DNA of 64,000 nucleotides from Paenibacillus sp. PvR098 (GTDB taxonomy: Bacteria > Bacillota > Bacilli > Paenibacillales > NBRC-103111): NCBI RefSeq assembly GCF_017833255.1, contig NZ_JAFIBU010000001.1, positions 4,570,501 through 4,634,500 on the forward strand, given 5' to 3'. Shown piece after piece: positions 18,322-27,658 of the stretch; position 1 is the first letter of the stretch; each line of letters opens with the position of its first letter. The notes beneath the pieces were generated by a model. That model saw only the letters and a list, made by a program, of their open reading frames with translations. It was not told the origin of the DNA and did not search any database. A program made the translations under genes and the position numbers.

Positions 18322-18663
18322 ATGAAGAAGACATTATCTGAGCAGCAAAAGGAATATAAAGAAGCCAAGGAGCAGTTTGAGAAGGCCAACAAAGAATTTG
18401 AGAAAAAGCTGGCTGCCACGAAGAAGCTGGGAACTGTAAACCAGGAAACGATGGAGCAGCTTATTGAAGATACCGGATTGCACACGGCTTTAAATCGTCT
18501 TGGAGCAGCGGAAGCTGCGCTTTTGAATTGGTCTCACCAGATGATCCAAAGTGAACGCGACTATTTGAAGAACAAAGATGCCGTAGATCGTATGTACACA
18601 TTCATCGACAAGAATCCGCATATTAAAGCACAGTTGATCCAAGCCGCCATGAAAATGGAATAA
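18322..18663 (+). CDS. Hypothetical coiled-coil protein
   Basis: 113 residues, preceded by AAAGGTGG. The first 35 residues are almost purely K/E/Q/A with heptad spacing and should form a coiled coil; the rest is helical with a short hydrophobic patch (AALLNWSHQM). There is no signal peptide or membrane segment. I do not recognise a family. It has its own terminator and a weak upstream promoter, so it is probably monocistronic. Confidence 0.65.
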   Translation: MKKTLSEQQKEYKEAKEQFEKANKEFEKKLAATKKLGTVNQETMEQLIEDTGLHTALNRLGAAEAALLNWSHQMIQSERDYLKNKDAVDRMYTFIDKNPHIKAQLIQAAMKME

Positions 18664-18715
18664 TTCAGCGGACGGGTTCAAAGTGCCTTATCTATGATCC
18701 TGTGTAAGTACAAGC

Positions 18716-18748
18716 AGCCCGGATGCACGCCATCAGGGGCTTTTTTTA
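18716..18748 (+). terminator. Terminator after coiled-coil gene
   Basis: AGCCCGGATG / CATCAGGGGCT stem with one bulge, followed by seven T. Confidence 0.75.
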
Positions 18749-18843
18749 TGCATTGCAACCGAAGCGGGCAGATTTTGCTTTCGTCTCTTTTTTGGGTTAC
18801 ACTGGCATTCATAAGAAAGTTGCTTAAGGAAAGGCGGTGTGAC

Positions 18844-19752
18844 ATGAACGAACGATTGAAAGATAACGTAATTTTATTCCCAAAAACCGTCGAGTACTAT
18901 CAATTTGAACTAACCCGACTCCTGGAGGCGGAACAATACGGCGATGCAATCAAGCTGCTGCGTTTTTTACTAACTTGCCAGTCTGACGATGGAAGGGCAA
19001 GGGAAGAATGGCAGTCGCTTCTGGATTGGCTACATATGATGTTTCCCGATCTTGCTATCGGGTCTGAAAGCGACTTGGATCAGGACCTTAGCGAGTCGGA
19101 TTTACTGCGTGAGCATTTAAGCGCCAAAGGCGAACATAGCGCGGAATACGCCCATAAGCTTCTGGAAAGCTTGAGGGAGCACAAGGACGTGGACAAGCTG
19201 ATGCTGGCACTGGATCAGCTGGCTTTTCTGGACCACCCTGAGATTGATCAAGCCTTGCTCGACTGGTTCACCGAGATCCCGTTGCATCCCATCATTCAAT
19301 TTAAAACACTGCAAACATTAAAAAAGCGTGGAGTCACCGGAACCCTACCGTTGAATAAGAACGGAGAGACGGCCGAGGTTCATATTGAAGACACGCCGGC
19401 CGGCTTCGATCAGTTTCCTTCCCAAATTCAAGACATTATTCACCGGGTGCAGGAAATCAGCGAAACAAAGCATCCGGCATTATCCTATTTTGCAGGTGAG
19501 ACCTGGCATGAATTTCTCGCCTTTATTTATGGCACCTCGTTTTATTACCAAATGTTGAAGCAGGAAGCCGCATGCGTGGACGTATGGGCTGCAGCGCTGC
19601 ACTTGACGCTATTGGAGCATCTGTTTGAAGGCGGTGACAAAACGGAGATTTTGGACCTGTACGGCATAACTTCCGATTTAACGTTTCAATGGGAGCAAGC
19701 CTACCGGTTAATGCAGCAATTTGCCGCGAATGTGTTTACCCGCAGGCTTTAG
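18844..19752 (+). CDS. TPR-like helical protein upstream of tig (YsoA-like)
   Basis: 302 residues starting MNERLKDNVILFPKTVEYYQ. The body is almost wholly alpha-helical with TPR-like units (YGDAIKLLRFLL, HSAEYAHKLLESL). A TPR protein, YsoA, occupies the same place before tig in B. subtilis, which supports equivalence by position. No catalytic motif was seen. The GGAAAGGCGG site precedes the ATG at 18844; the longer reading from 18694 crosses the preceding terminator and is rejected. Role unknown. Confidence 0.75.
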   Translation: MNERLKDNVILFPKTVEYYQFELTRLLEAEQYGDAIKLLRFLLTCQSDDGRAREEWQSLLDWLHMMFPDLAIGSESDLDQDLSESDLLREHLSAKGEHSAEYAHKLLESLREHKDVDKLMLALDQLAFLDHPEIDQALLDWFTEIPLHPIIQFKTLQTLKKRGVTGTLPLNKNGETAEVHIEDTPAGFDQFPSQIQDIIHRVQEISETKHPALSYFAGETWHEFLAFIYGTSFYYQMLKQEAACVDVWAAALHLTLLEHLFEGGDKTEILDLYGITSDLTFQWEQAYRLMQQFAANVFTRRL

Positions 19753-19786
19753 TCAGTGGCGGTATGGTTCCTATAAACTTTATGCC

Positions 19787-19815
19787 TTGAAAACGTCATT
19801 CATTATGGTTATAAT
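19787..19815 (+). promoter_or_regulatory. Sigma-A promoter for tig
   Basis: TTGAAA (19787-19792), 17-base spacer, TATAAT (19810-19815), 90 bases before the tig ATG. The best consensus promoter in the window. Confidence 0.8.
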
Positions 19816-19905
19816 ATAGTGGTTATAACGAGGGGCTCGTCCTTAGTTCGTTTGGATGTGTACAAAAATATGGAACGGAACATTTTTGGAAGGGGAAAGC
19901 ATAAA

Positions 19906-21195
19906 ATGAAAGCAAGCTGGGAAAAAATAGAGAAGAACGTTGCTGTTCTTGATATTGAAGTGGAAGCGGAGCAGGTGGCCGCCGCTCTGGACAAGGCATT
20001 TAAGAAAGTCGTACAAAAGGTGAACGTCCCTGGTTTCCGTAAGGGCAAAGTTCCACGCGCCATTTTTGAATCTAAATTCGGTGTGGAGAGCTTGTATCAA
20101 GACGCGCTTGATTTTATCGTTCCTGAGGCTTATGTTGCAGCCGTGCAAGAAACCGGCATTGAGCCTGTAGATCGTCCTGAGGTAGATGTGGAGCAATTCG
20201 GCAAAGGACAAACTTTGAAGTTTAAAGCGAAGGTTGTCGTAAAGCCTGAAGTGGAGCTTGGTGAGTACAAGGGCATTGAGCTCGAAGCTGAGGAAGCTGT
20301 TGTAACGGCAGAAGAAGTGAACGAAGAGCTCGAAAAATTGCAAAAGCGCCATGCGGAGCTGGTTCCGGTGGAAGAAGGCTCAGCACAGAACGGCGACGTT
20401 GTTGTGATTGATTTCGAAGGCTTTGTTGACGAAGTTGCATTCGAAGGCGGCAAAGCGGAAAGATATTCCTTGGAGCTCGGTTCGAACAGCTTTATCCCTG
20501 GCTTTGAAGAGCAAGTGATTGGTTTGGAGAAAGACGGAGAAAAGGACATCACGGTGACCTTCCCGGATAACTACCAAGCGGAAGAGCTGCAAGGCAAAGA
20601 AGCCATCTTCAAAATTAAGCTTCACGACATTAAACGTAAAAACTTGCCTGAGTTGGACGACGAGTTCGCCAAAGACGTGAGTGAGTTCGAAACGCTTGAC
20701 GAGTATAAGGCTGATCTTGAGAGCAAGCTGAAAGAACGCAAGCAAAACGAGATCAACGCAAAGAAAGAAACCCAAGTGGTGGAAAAAGCAGCAGCATCCG
20801 CGAAAGTCGAAATTCCAGAAGTCATGATCAATGAAGAAGCGGAGCAAATGGTCAAGGAATTTGAAGGCCGTCTGCGCACGCAAGGTATGAACATTGAGAT
20901 GTACTACCAGTTTACTGGACAAAGCGCAGAGGACCTGAAAGGTCAAATGCACAACGACGCTGAGAAGCGCGTACTGAATAATCTGGTGCTTGAAGCCATT
21001 GCCAAGGCTGAGAACTTGGAAGCAACAGAAGAAGAAATCAATGCTGAGCTGGACAACTTGTCCCAAATGTATGGCCGTTCCGCAGATGAGATCCGCAGTA
21101 TCTTCACATCCAACGGAAACATGCCTTCCTTGGTTCAAGACATTGTGAACCGCAAAACGGTTCAGTTCCTGCTCGAAAACAGCAAAACGGCGTAA
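19906..21195 (+). CDS. tig: Trigger factor
   Basis: 429 residues. The N-terminal ribosome-binding domain carries the signature loop VPGFRKGKVPRAIFESKFG. The FKBP-like prolyl isomerase domain (about 150-245) includes VIDFEGFVDEVAFEGG and SFIPGFEEQVIGL, and the C-terminal region is helical chaperone arms. It binds nascent chains at the ribosome exit. ATG 19906 has AAGGGGAA upstream; the in-frame extension to 19819 starts inside the promoter region and is rejected. clpP and clpX follow after a gap with a probable terminator. Confidence 0.97.
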   Translation: MKASWEKIEKNVAVLDIEVEAEQVAAALDKAFKKVVQKVNVPGFRKGKVPRAIFESKFGVESLYQDALDFIVPEAYVAAVQETGIEPVDRPEVDVEQFGKGQTLKFKAKVVVKPEVELGEYKGIELEAEEAVVTAEEVNEELEKLQKRHAELVPVEEGSAQNGDVVVIDFEGFVDEVAFEGGKAERYSLELGSNSFIPGFEEQVIGLEKDGEKDITVTFPDNYQAEELQGKEAIFKIKLHDIKRKNLPELDDEFAKDVSEFETLDEYKADLESKLKERKQNEINAKKETQVVEKAAASAKVEIPEVMINEEAEQMVKEFEGRLRTQGMNIEMYYQFTGQSAEDLKGQMHNDAEKRVLNNLVLEAIAKAENLEATEEEINAELDNLSQMYGRSADEIRSIFTSNGNMPSLVQDIVNRKTVQFLLENSKTA

Positions 21196-21228
21196 CCAGT
21201 AACGCTCATACAAGCGTCACAACCATTC

Positions 21229-21260
21229 AAAGGCACGTGTACTTCCATGCGTGCCTTTGT
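21229..21260 (+). terminator. Probable terminator after tig
   Basis: AAAGGCACG (21229-21237) pairs with CGTGCCTTT (21250-21258). The T tract is short, so termination may be partial. Confidence 0.6.
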
Positions 21261-21641
21261 TATACCCAAATTGCGTTTCTGCCGGCTAACGCATCCGCAT
21301 ATAACATAAGAAGTGCCTTGCCCGAAGTACATAGCTCTACATATTTGGCTGCACATTACATTGCAGCACATAACGGTATTTAGCCGAAAGCCGTACATAA
21401 CGAAGCAGCAGCAGATCGATTTGACTATAATGTACATAAGAAAACCGTCGGAAGCTCATAATTAGCAGTAAGCGGTAACCGTTGTCCAGCAATTGGGCAA
21501 TGGAGTTTGAGCATGATGTTTGGACTCTCAAAGAAGATGTCTGATCCGTATTTAGCACGGGAATGACTTTGAACTTTAAACGTGCTACAATGATTTTGTA
21601 AGGCTCTTGTATTGCATTAACGAAGTAAAGGGGTTGGGACG
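21261..21641 (+). promoter_or_regulatory. Gene-free region with candidate clpP promoter
   Basis: About 380 bases without a credible gene. An extended -10 (TGC TACAAT, box at 21586-21591) lies 50 bases before clpP; the -35 is weak. A second TATAAT is at 21426-21431. The segment 21300-21440 has at least five copies of a TACATA-like hexamer. No clear CtsR heptad repeat was found. Confidence 0.45.
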
Positions 21642-22232
21642 ATGACTCTGGTACCTATGGTTGTAGAACAGGAAGGCCGCGGCGAACGCTCTTACGATAT
21701 CTACTCACGTTTGCTGAAGGATCGCATCATTTTTTTGGGCAGTGCGATCGATGACGATGTCGCCAACCTGGTTATAGCCCAATTATTGTTTTTGGCTGCC
21801 ACGGATTCCGAGAAGGATATCCATTTGTACATTAACTCCCCCGGTGGTTCGGTAACCGCAGGAATGGGTATATATGATACAATGCAATTCATCAAGCCGG
21901 ACGTTTCGACGATCTGCGTCGGAATGGCTGCAAGCATGGGCTCGTTACTGTTAACCGCTGGGGCTCCAGGCAAGCGCTTTGCTTTGCCGAACAGCGAGGT
22001 TATGATTCACCAGCCGCTTGGAGGCGTACGAGGTCAGGCATCGGACATCAAAATTCATGCCGATTGGATTATTAAGACCAAGCAGAAGTTGAATCAAATC
22101 TATGTGGATCGTACAGGACAGCCCTACGAAAAAATCGAACGCGACACGGACCGTGACAATTTCATGAGTGCGGAGGAAGCTAAGGCATACGGGCTCATTG
22201 ATGCGGTTATCACTCGCAGTGACTTGACTTAG
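21642..22232 (+). CDS. clpP: ATP-dependent Clp protease proteolytic subunit
   Basis: 196 residues with the full serine protease triad: S98 in GMAASMGS, H123 in MIHQPLGG and D172 in DRDNFMS. Family-length tetradecamer subunit that degrades substrates delivered by ClpX or ClpC. GGGG-rich site precedes the ATG. It lies 15 bases before clpX, forming a clpP-clpX operon as in many bacteria; in B. subtilis clpP is at a different locus. Confidence 0.98.
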   Translation: MTLVPMVVEQEGRGERSYDIYSRLLKDRIIFLGSAIDDDVANLVIAQLLFLAATDSEKDIHLYINSPGGSVTAGMGIYDTMQFIKPDVSTICVGMAASMGSLLLTAGAPGKRFALPNSEVMIHQPLGGVRGQASDIKIHADWIIKTKQKLNQIYVDRTGQPYEKIERDTDRDNFMSAEEAKAYGLIDAVITRSDLT

Positions 22233-22247
22233 AGAAGGAGTGATCCC

Positions 22248-23513
22248 ATGTTTAAATTTAACGACGAAAAAGGTCAGCTGAAATGCTCTTTCTGCGGCAA
22301 ATCGCAAGAGCAGGTACGCAAGCTGGTCGCCGGACCGGGCGTTTATATATGCGATGAATGCATCGAGCTTTGCACGGAAATCGTTGAGGAAGAATTGGGG
22401 CACGAGGAAGAGCTCGATCTGAAGGACGTACCCAAGCCAATGGAAATCCGGGCTATCTTGGACTCCTACGTCATCGGTCAAGAGCAAGCCAAAAAGTCGC
22501 TTTCCGTAGCGGTATATAACCACTACAAGCGAATCAACACTCAGCAAAGCAAGCTGGAGGATGTGGAACTCCAAAAATCCAATATTGCTCTGGTCGGTCC
22601 GACAGGTAGCGGTAAAACGCTGTTGGCGCAAACATTGGCCAAAATATTGAATGTGCCGTTTGCCATTGCAGATGCGACCTCTCTTACCGAAGCGGGCTAT
22701 GTAGGCGAAGACGTAGAAAACATTCTTCTGAAGCTGATCCAGGCAGCCGACTATGACGTCGAAAAAGCGGAACGCGGCATCATCTATATCGATGAGATCG
22801 ATAAAGTGGCGCGTAAATCCGAAAACCCGTCTATCACACGCGATGTATCGGGCGAAGGCGTACAGCAGGCGCTTCTCAAAATTCTGGAGGGAACGGTCGC
22901 TTCCGTGCCACCGCAAGGCGGGCGTAAGCATCCGCATCAAGAATTCATCCAAATCGACACAACGAACATTCTGTTTATTTGCGGTGGAGCGTTTGATGGT
23001 CTGGAACAAATTATTAAACGCCGGATCGGTAAGAAAGTGATTGGCTTTGGTACGGATGGACACAAAGTAGATCTGAAGCCAGGCGAATATTTATCACTTG
23101 TGCTTCCTGAAGATTTGCTAAAATTCGGGTTGATTCCTGAGTTCGTCGGACGTATTCCAGTCATTTCTACATTGGAGCCGCTGGATGAAGCTGCGTTGAT
23201 GCGGATTCTGACTGAGCCGAAGAACGCGCTCGTCAAGCAGTACCAAAAGCTGCTTGAGATGGACAATGTTACGCTTGAGTTCGAACCCGAAGCGCTGGAA
23301 GAGATCGCTAAAGAAGCGATCAAGCGCAACACCGGTGCTCGGGGCTTGAGAGCCATCATTGAAGGTATTATGCTTGAAGTGATGTATGAAGCGCCTTCTC
23401 GTACCGAATCATCCAAGTGCATTGTAACGAAGGAAGCAGTCCAAGCCAAGATTGCTCCTCAGATTACCGCCGTTGATGCACAATCGGTGAAGAAAAAAGA
23501 AGAAAGCGCGTAA
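22248..23513 (+). CDS. clpX: ATP-dependent Clp protease ATPase subunit ClpX
   Basis: 421 residues. N-terminal zinc domain with C13, C16, C35 and C38; Walker A GPTGSGKT (117-124), Walker B IYIDEIDK, and the IGF loop ([10 protein letters not shown]) that docks to ClpP. It unfolds tagged proteins and feeds them to ClpP. GAAGGAG precedes the ATG. Directly downstream of clpP. Confidence 0.98.
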   Translation: MFKFNDEKGQLKCSFCGKSQEQVRKLVAGPGVYICDECIELCTEIVEEELGHEEELDLKDVPKPMEIRAILDSYVIGQEQAKKSLSVAVYNHYKRINTQQSKLEDVELQKSNIALVGPTGSGKTLLAQTLAKILNVPFAIADATSLTEAGYVGEDVENILLKLIQAADYDVEKAERGIIYIDEIDKVARKSENPSITRDVSGEGVQQALLKILEGTVASVPPQGGRKHPHQEFIQIDTTNILFICGGAFDGLEQIIKRRIGKKVIGFGTDGHKVDLKPGEYLSLVLPEDLLKFGLIPEFVGRIPVISTLEPLDEAALMRILTEPKNALVKQYQKLLEMDNVTLEFEPEALEEIAKEAIKRNTGARGLRAIIEGIMLEVMYEAPSRTESSKCIVTKEAVQAKIAPQITAVDAQSVKKKEESA

Positions 23514-23642
23514 GCGCAGGATATATTATCAAATCAAACACCTCCAATCCGCTGCCGAAATTCCTTATACACCCAACCAGGGGCCAAGGAACACCTGCTT
23601 CGGAGCGGAGGATGTTTGGTATCATGGGAGAGAAGAAAACAG

Positions 23643-24755
23643 ATGTTTCATAGAACGGAAACGATTCCGGTCAAAGTTGGAAATCTGACCATTGGCGGCG
23701 GCAATGACGTAATTATCCAAAGCATGTGTACGACCAAGACGGCGGATGTGAAGGCAACGGTAGCGGAGATTCATCGGCTCGAAGAAGCCGGCTGCCAAAT
23801 CGTGCGTGTGACGGTAAACAATAAAGAAGCCGCAGAGGCCATTAAAGAGATCAAGAAGCAAATCTCCATTCCGTTAGTTGCCGATATTCATTTCGATCAC
23901 CGCCTGGCACTGATGGCGATTGAGAACGGTATCGATAAGGTAAGGATCAATCCGGGGAACATTGGCCGCCGCGACAAAGTGGAAGCGGTAGTGAAGGCTT
24001 GTAAAGAGCGAGGGATTCCGATTCGCATAGGTGTGAATGCCGGTTCGCTGGAGAATCATCTTTTAGAAAAATATGGGTACCCTACTCCTGAGGCCATGGT
24101 TGAGAGTGCTTTATACCATATTCAAGTTCTGGAAGAACTCGATTTCCATGATATTATTGTCTCCCTTAAAGCATCGGACGTCCCAATGGCCATTGCCGCT
24201 TACACAAAAGCGGCAGCTGCATTTCGTTATCCGCTTCATCTGGGGATTACAGAAGCGGGAACGTTGTTCTCCGGGACAGTGAAGAGTGCTGCAGGTTTAG
24301 GTGCGCTGCTTAGCATGGGAATTGGATCCACTATCCGTATTTCCCTTAGCGCCGATCCGGTGGAAGAAGTTAAAGTATGCCGTGAGCTCTTGAAATCGTT
24401 TGGTTTGATCACGAATGCGGCTACGCTTGTCTCCTGCCCGACCTGCGGTCGGCTTGACATTGATCTCTTCTCTATCGCCAATGAAGTAGAAGAGTATATT
24501 TCCAAGCTAAAGGTACCGATTAAAGTTTCCGTACTTGGATGTGCGGTGAACGGTCCAGGTGAAGCTCGTGAAGCTGATATTGGGATTGCTGGAGCGCGCG
24601 GGGAAGGAATGCTTTTCCGTTACGGCGAGATGATCCGTAAAGTACCTGAAACCGAACTCCTTTCCGAACTGAAGAAGGAAATTGATATCATTGTCGATCA
24701 TTATGATAAAACCGGCGAAATTCCGGGTAGAAAGCATCACGCAAATGCAAACTAA
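23643..24755 (+). CDS. ispG: 4-hydroxy-3-methylbut-2-en-1-yl diphosphate synthase
   Basis: 370 residues of the GcpE/IspG family, the penultimate enzyme of the MEP isoprenoid pathway. A TIM-barrel N-terminal domain begins [16 protein letters not shown]. The [4Fe-4S] ligands are C265 and C268 (SCPTCGR) and C300 ([10 protein letters not shown]). ATG 23643 is preceded by GGGAGAG. Its place between clpX and lonB is not the B. subtilis arrangement. The terminator at 24769 ends it as a separate unit, possibly read through from clpX, since no terminator was found in the gap. Confidence 0.96.
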   Translation: MFHRTETIPVKVGNLTIGGGNDVIIQSMCTTKTADVKATVAEIHRLEEAGCQIVRVTVNNKEAAEAIKEIKKQISIPLVADIHFDHRLALMAIENGIDKVRINPGNIGRRDKVEAVVKACKERGIPIRIGVNAGSLENHLLEKYGYPTPEAMVESALYHIQVLEELDFHDIIVSLKASDVPMAIAAYTKAAAAFRYPLHLGITEAGTLFSGTVKSAAGLGALLSMGIGSTIRISLSADPVEEVKVCRELLKSFGLITNAATLVSCPTCGRLDIDLFSIANEVEEYISKLKVPIKVSVLGCAVNGPGEAREADIGIAGARGEGMLFRYGEMIRKVPETELLSELKKEIDIIVDHYDKTGEIPGRKHHANAN

Positions 24756-24768
24756 TATGTACTTTATT

Positions 24769-24817
24769 AAGCCCTGTATCTGTCTCGTCACATGAGACGG
24801 ATGCAGGGCTTTTTTTG
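24769..24817 (+). terminator. Terminator after ispG
   Basis: Long stem: AAGCCCTGTATCTGTCTCGT pairs with AGACGGATGCAGGGCTT around a short loop, followed by TTTTTTT. Confidence 0.88.
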
Positions 24818-24917
24818 ATGCCGTCATCGAAAATGTATAAATAAGCGCACCGTAACAAATAACAAGTTACACACTGTTTAGAGACCGAGCAGTCATGCGC
24901 TGGCTTTGGTCTTTTCT

Positions 24918-25652
24918 TTACGGCATTAAATACTGCTGCAGTCCTTTAGCTATGCTTTCTGCTATGGCTTGCTGTGAACCCGCGTGGACCAACATTTCAC
25001 GATCTTGAAGATTCGTTATGAAGCCCATCTCAACGATAACTGTGGGGACACGAGTATGTTTCAGCAGATAGTAGGTTTTCCCGTAAACGGGGTTTTCGTG
25101 GAGACCGTACAAAGCATTCAGTGATTGCTGAAGCTGTTTGGCCAGCTGCTTACTTTGATCATTTTTTTGATGAAGAAGGATGGCTCCCCTTGTGGACGAA
25201 CGTCTGGCCGAATTGACATGCAGACTGATCATTGCTTTGGGCTTGATTTCATTGGCTAAATGACTGCGCTGCGCCAAATCCTTCAAATGTCTTGATCTGG
25301 TTTTCAACCACAAATTCTCATTGCTGAGCGCATAGTCCCCCGATCTGTTGATCAGAACAATATAGCCTTTTTTTCGTAAAGCTTCATAGGTTTTCTCGGC
25401 TATGGCCAAATTAATATTTTTTTCCAAAATATGTCCGTAGGAGGTGCCCCCGTCGATTCCGCCATGGCCTACATCGATGATGATGTCCACATTGGATATA
25501 GCCGGATGATCGCTTATGGCATCGGGCAGAAGGATAGCGTCGGGCGCAAAAGCTTTAGCGCGCTCCGTGAGCCAAGACGACTGCGGTAAGAGCAAAATCA
25601 ATAGCGCCAATACGAGCGAAGTCGCCCGTAATATCATCATTCGCTTGGCCAT
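24918..25652 (-). CDS. cwlD: N-acetylmuramoyl-L-alanine amidase, CwlD-like
   Basis: 244 residues with an N-terminal signal or anchor helix (about 5-25) and an Amidase_3 domain carrying zinc ligands in DVGHGGIDGG, NINLAIAEK (the Glu lies just before, in LEKN) and SLHVNSA, with catalytic Glu in IVEMGFITN. Length and single-domain build fit CwlD, which starts muramic-lactam formation in spore cortex. GGAGG is ten bases before the ATG at 25652. It lies on the minus strand between ispG and lonB. A generic Amidase_3 enzyme remains possible. Confidence 0.82.
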   Translation of the reverse strand: MAKRMMILRATSLVLALLILLLPQSSWLTERAKAFAPDAILLPDAISDHPAISNVDIIIDVGHGGIDGGTSYGHILEKNINLAIAEKTYEALRKKGYIVLINRSGDYALSNENLWLKTRSRHLKDLAQRSHLANEIKPKAMISLHVNSARRSSTRGAILLHQKNDQSKQLAKQLQQSLNALYGLHENPVYGKTYYLLKHTRVPTVIVEMGFITNLQDREMLVHAGSQQAIAESIAKGLQQYLMP

Positions 25653-25845
25653 TAGGCTTGTGCCTCCTGTCATGGATCTGTGTGTCGTAGTCTTAGCATC
25701 CCCAAAAAGTTTCTCGAGTTTTAGCGATTAATGCTACCATGACTGGGCAATAATACCATATATATTTCGAATCAAGTTGCAGCTGTGCTCCGAAATATCT
25801 GTGTTAAGGACGGTCAGCTGAAAGCATATGGAGGTTAACGAGCTA

Positions 25846-27549
25846 ATGAATATCAGTGTAGCTTTGATGGTTATTCAACTGTTCTTTGCCATAGTCATTG
25901 GGATGTACTTTTGGAATTTGCTGCGTAATCAGCAAACTAATCGAACCGCAGTCGATAAGGAATCCAAGAAGGAGCTGGAGAAGCTTCGTAAGCTGCGTTC
26001 TATTTCGCTTAACAAACCCCTTGCCGAGAAAACAAGACCGTCAACGATGGAAGATATCGTAGGGCAAAAAGAAGGTCTGCGTGCTCTCAAGGCTGCCTTA
26101 TGCGGAGCCAATCCGCAGCATGTAATCATCTACGGCCCCCCGGGGGTAGGGAAGACGGCCGCCGCGCGCGTGGTGCTGGAAGAGGCGAAGAAGAATCCGG
26201 AGTCTCCGTTTCGGCCTGACGCCAAATTTACGGAGATTGATGCGACTACGGCCAGGTTTGATGAGCGCGGCATTGCCGATCCGCTGATCGGATCCGTTCA
26301 TGATCCGATTTATCAGGGGGCCGGGGCGATGGGAGTAGCCGGCATTCCTCAGCCAAAACCCGGAGCAGTCACCAAGGCGCACGGAGGAATATTATTCATT
26401 GACGAAATTGGTGAATTACATCCTCATCAGATGAATAAATTATTAAAGGTATTGGAAGATCGCAAGGTATTTCTCGAGAGCGCATATTATAATTCCGAAG
26501 ACACGAACGTACCGAGTTACATTCACGATGTGTTTCAGAACGGACTGCCGGCGGATTTTCGTCTCGTAGGTGCAACGACACGCAATCCGCAGGAGCTGCC
26601 TCCCGCTATCCGGTCACGCTGTATGGAAATTTATTTCCGCCCGCTGCTGCCCGATGAGATTGGCGCGATTGCCGCCAAAGCGCTCACAAAAATCGGTTTC
26701 CCCGATAATCCGGCTGCGATAGATGTTGTGAAAAAATATGCGACCAACGGACGGGAGGCGGTCAATGTGATTCAGCTGGCTGCGGGCATGGCGCTGACGG
26801 ATCAGCGAAGGGAAGTATCGGCGTCCGATATCGAATGGGTGGTAAACAGCTCTCAAATTCCCCCGCGTCCAGAGAAAAAAATTCATCATCAGCCTGAGAT
26901 CGGTTTGGTGAACGGATTGGCCGTTTATGGACCAAACTTGGGAATGCTGCTGGACATCGAAGTGACGGCGATTCCTGCAGTCCATCCGGGCGGAGGGAAT
27001 TTTACGATCACAGGGGTTGTGGACGAAGAGGAGATGGGAGGGGGATCGCGGACACTGCGGCGCAAGAGTATGGCTCGCGGCTCAGTTGAGAATGTGTTAA
27101 CTGTACTTAGAAGACTAGACATTAGGCCCTGCGACTTCGATTTGCACATCAATTTTCCGGGTGGCATTCCGATTGACGGACCTTCCGCAGGAATTTCGAT
27201 GGCTGTGGCTATCACGTCGGCGATCAAACAAATTCCGGTGGACAACCATATCGCCATGACCGGAGAAATCAGCATTCACGGAAAAATAAAGCCAGTGGGA
27301 GGCGTTATAGCCAAGGTGGAAGCCGCTTTCCAAGCCGGAGCGAACAGGGTCATCATTCCCAAGGAAAACTGGCAAGAAATTTTTGCCGGGTTAAACGGTC
27401 TGCAGGTCATTCCTGTTGATTCCGTGGAGGAGGCGCTGCATCATGCATTGGGCTTGGAGCTGCCGGTTTTATCCGAAGCTTTGGATTTGCTGCAGGAGCC
27501 TGCTTCTCCAGCCTCTGTTACGATATTGCACGCCGATGCGCTCGAATAG
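25846..27549 (+). CDS. lonB: ATP-dependent protease LonB (sporulation type)
   Basis: 567 residues. An N-terminal membrane segment (about 5-24), no Lon N-domain, an AAA+ module with Walker A GPPGVGKT (97-104) and Walker B ILFIDEIGEL, then a Lon protease domain with the Ser447 (DGPSAG) and Lys490 dyad. B. subtilis LonB is made in the forespore and precedes lonA, as here. GGAGG at 25830-25834 favours ATG 25846 over 25828. Confidence 0.95.
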   Translation: MNISVALMVIQLFFAIVIGMYFWNLLRNQQTNRTAVDKESKKELEKLRKLRSISLNKPLAEKTRPSTMEDIVGQKEGLRALKAALCGANPQHVIIYGPPGVGKTAAARVVLEEAKKNPESPFRPDAKFTEIDATTARFDERGIADPLIGSVHDPIYQGAGAMGVAGIPQPKPGAVTKAHGGILFIDEIGELHPHQMNKLLKVLEDRKVFLESAYYNSEDTNVPSYIHDVFQNGLPADFRLVGATTRNPQELPPAIRSRCMEIYFRPLLPDEIGAIAAKALTKIGFPDNPAAIDVVKKYATNGREAVNVIQLAAGMALTDQRREVSASDIEWVVNSSQIPPRPEKKIHHQPEIGLVNGLAVYGPNLGMLLDIEVTAIPAVHPGGGNFTITGVVDEEEMGGGSRTLRRKSMARGSVENVLTVLRRLDIRPCDFDLHINFPGGIPIDGPSAGISMAVAITSAIKQIPVDNHIAMTGEISIHGKIKPVGGVIAKVEAAFQAGANRVIIPKENWQEIFAGLNGLQVIPVDSVEEALHHALGLELPVLSEALDLLQEPASPASVTILHADALE

Positions 27550-27586
27550 GGTGATTGGCGTCTCTTTTTTGGGGCAAAGGGGCTAA

Positions 27587-27616
27587 TTGGTGTTTTGAAA
27601 TCAATTTTGATAAAAT
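27587..27616 (+). promoter_or_regulatory. Candidate sigma-A promoter for lonA
   Basis: TTGGTG (27587-27592), 18-base spacer, TAAAAT (27611-27616), 42 bases before the lonA ATG. Confidence 0.5.
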
Positions 27617-27658
27617 GTAAATCACAGCAATGTATGTTAAGTTTGGAGGTGCTCGCCA

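Noticed and set aside
20380-21213. 277-residue minus-strand frame opposite tig
   Set aside because: Shadow of tig; F/V/H-rich antisense composition.
21162-21437. 91-residue cysteine-rich minus-strand frame after tig
   Set aside because: It overlaps the end of tig and the terminator, has no ribosome site, and its cysteines come from the TACATA-type repeats.
21951-23063. 370-residue minus-strand frame opposite clpP/clpX
   Set aside because: Shadow of two highly conserved genes; composition typical of an antisense frame (rich in F, R, H).
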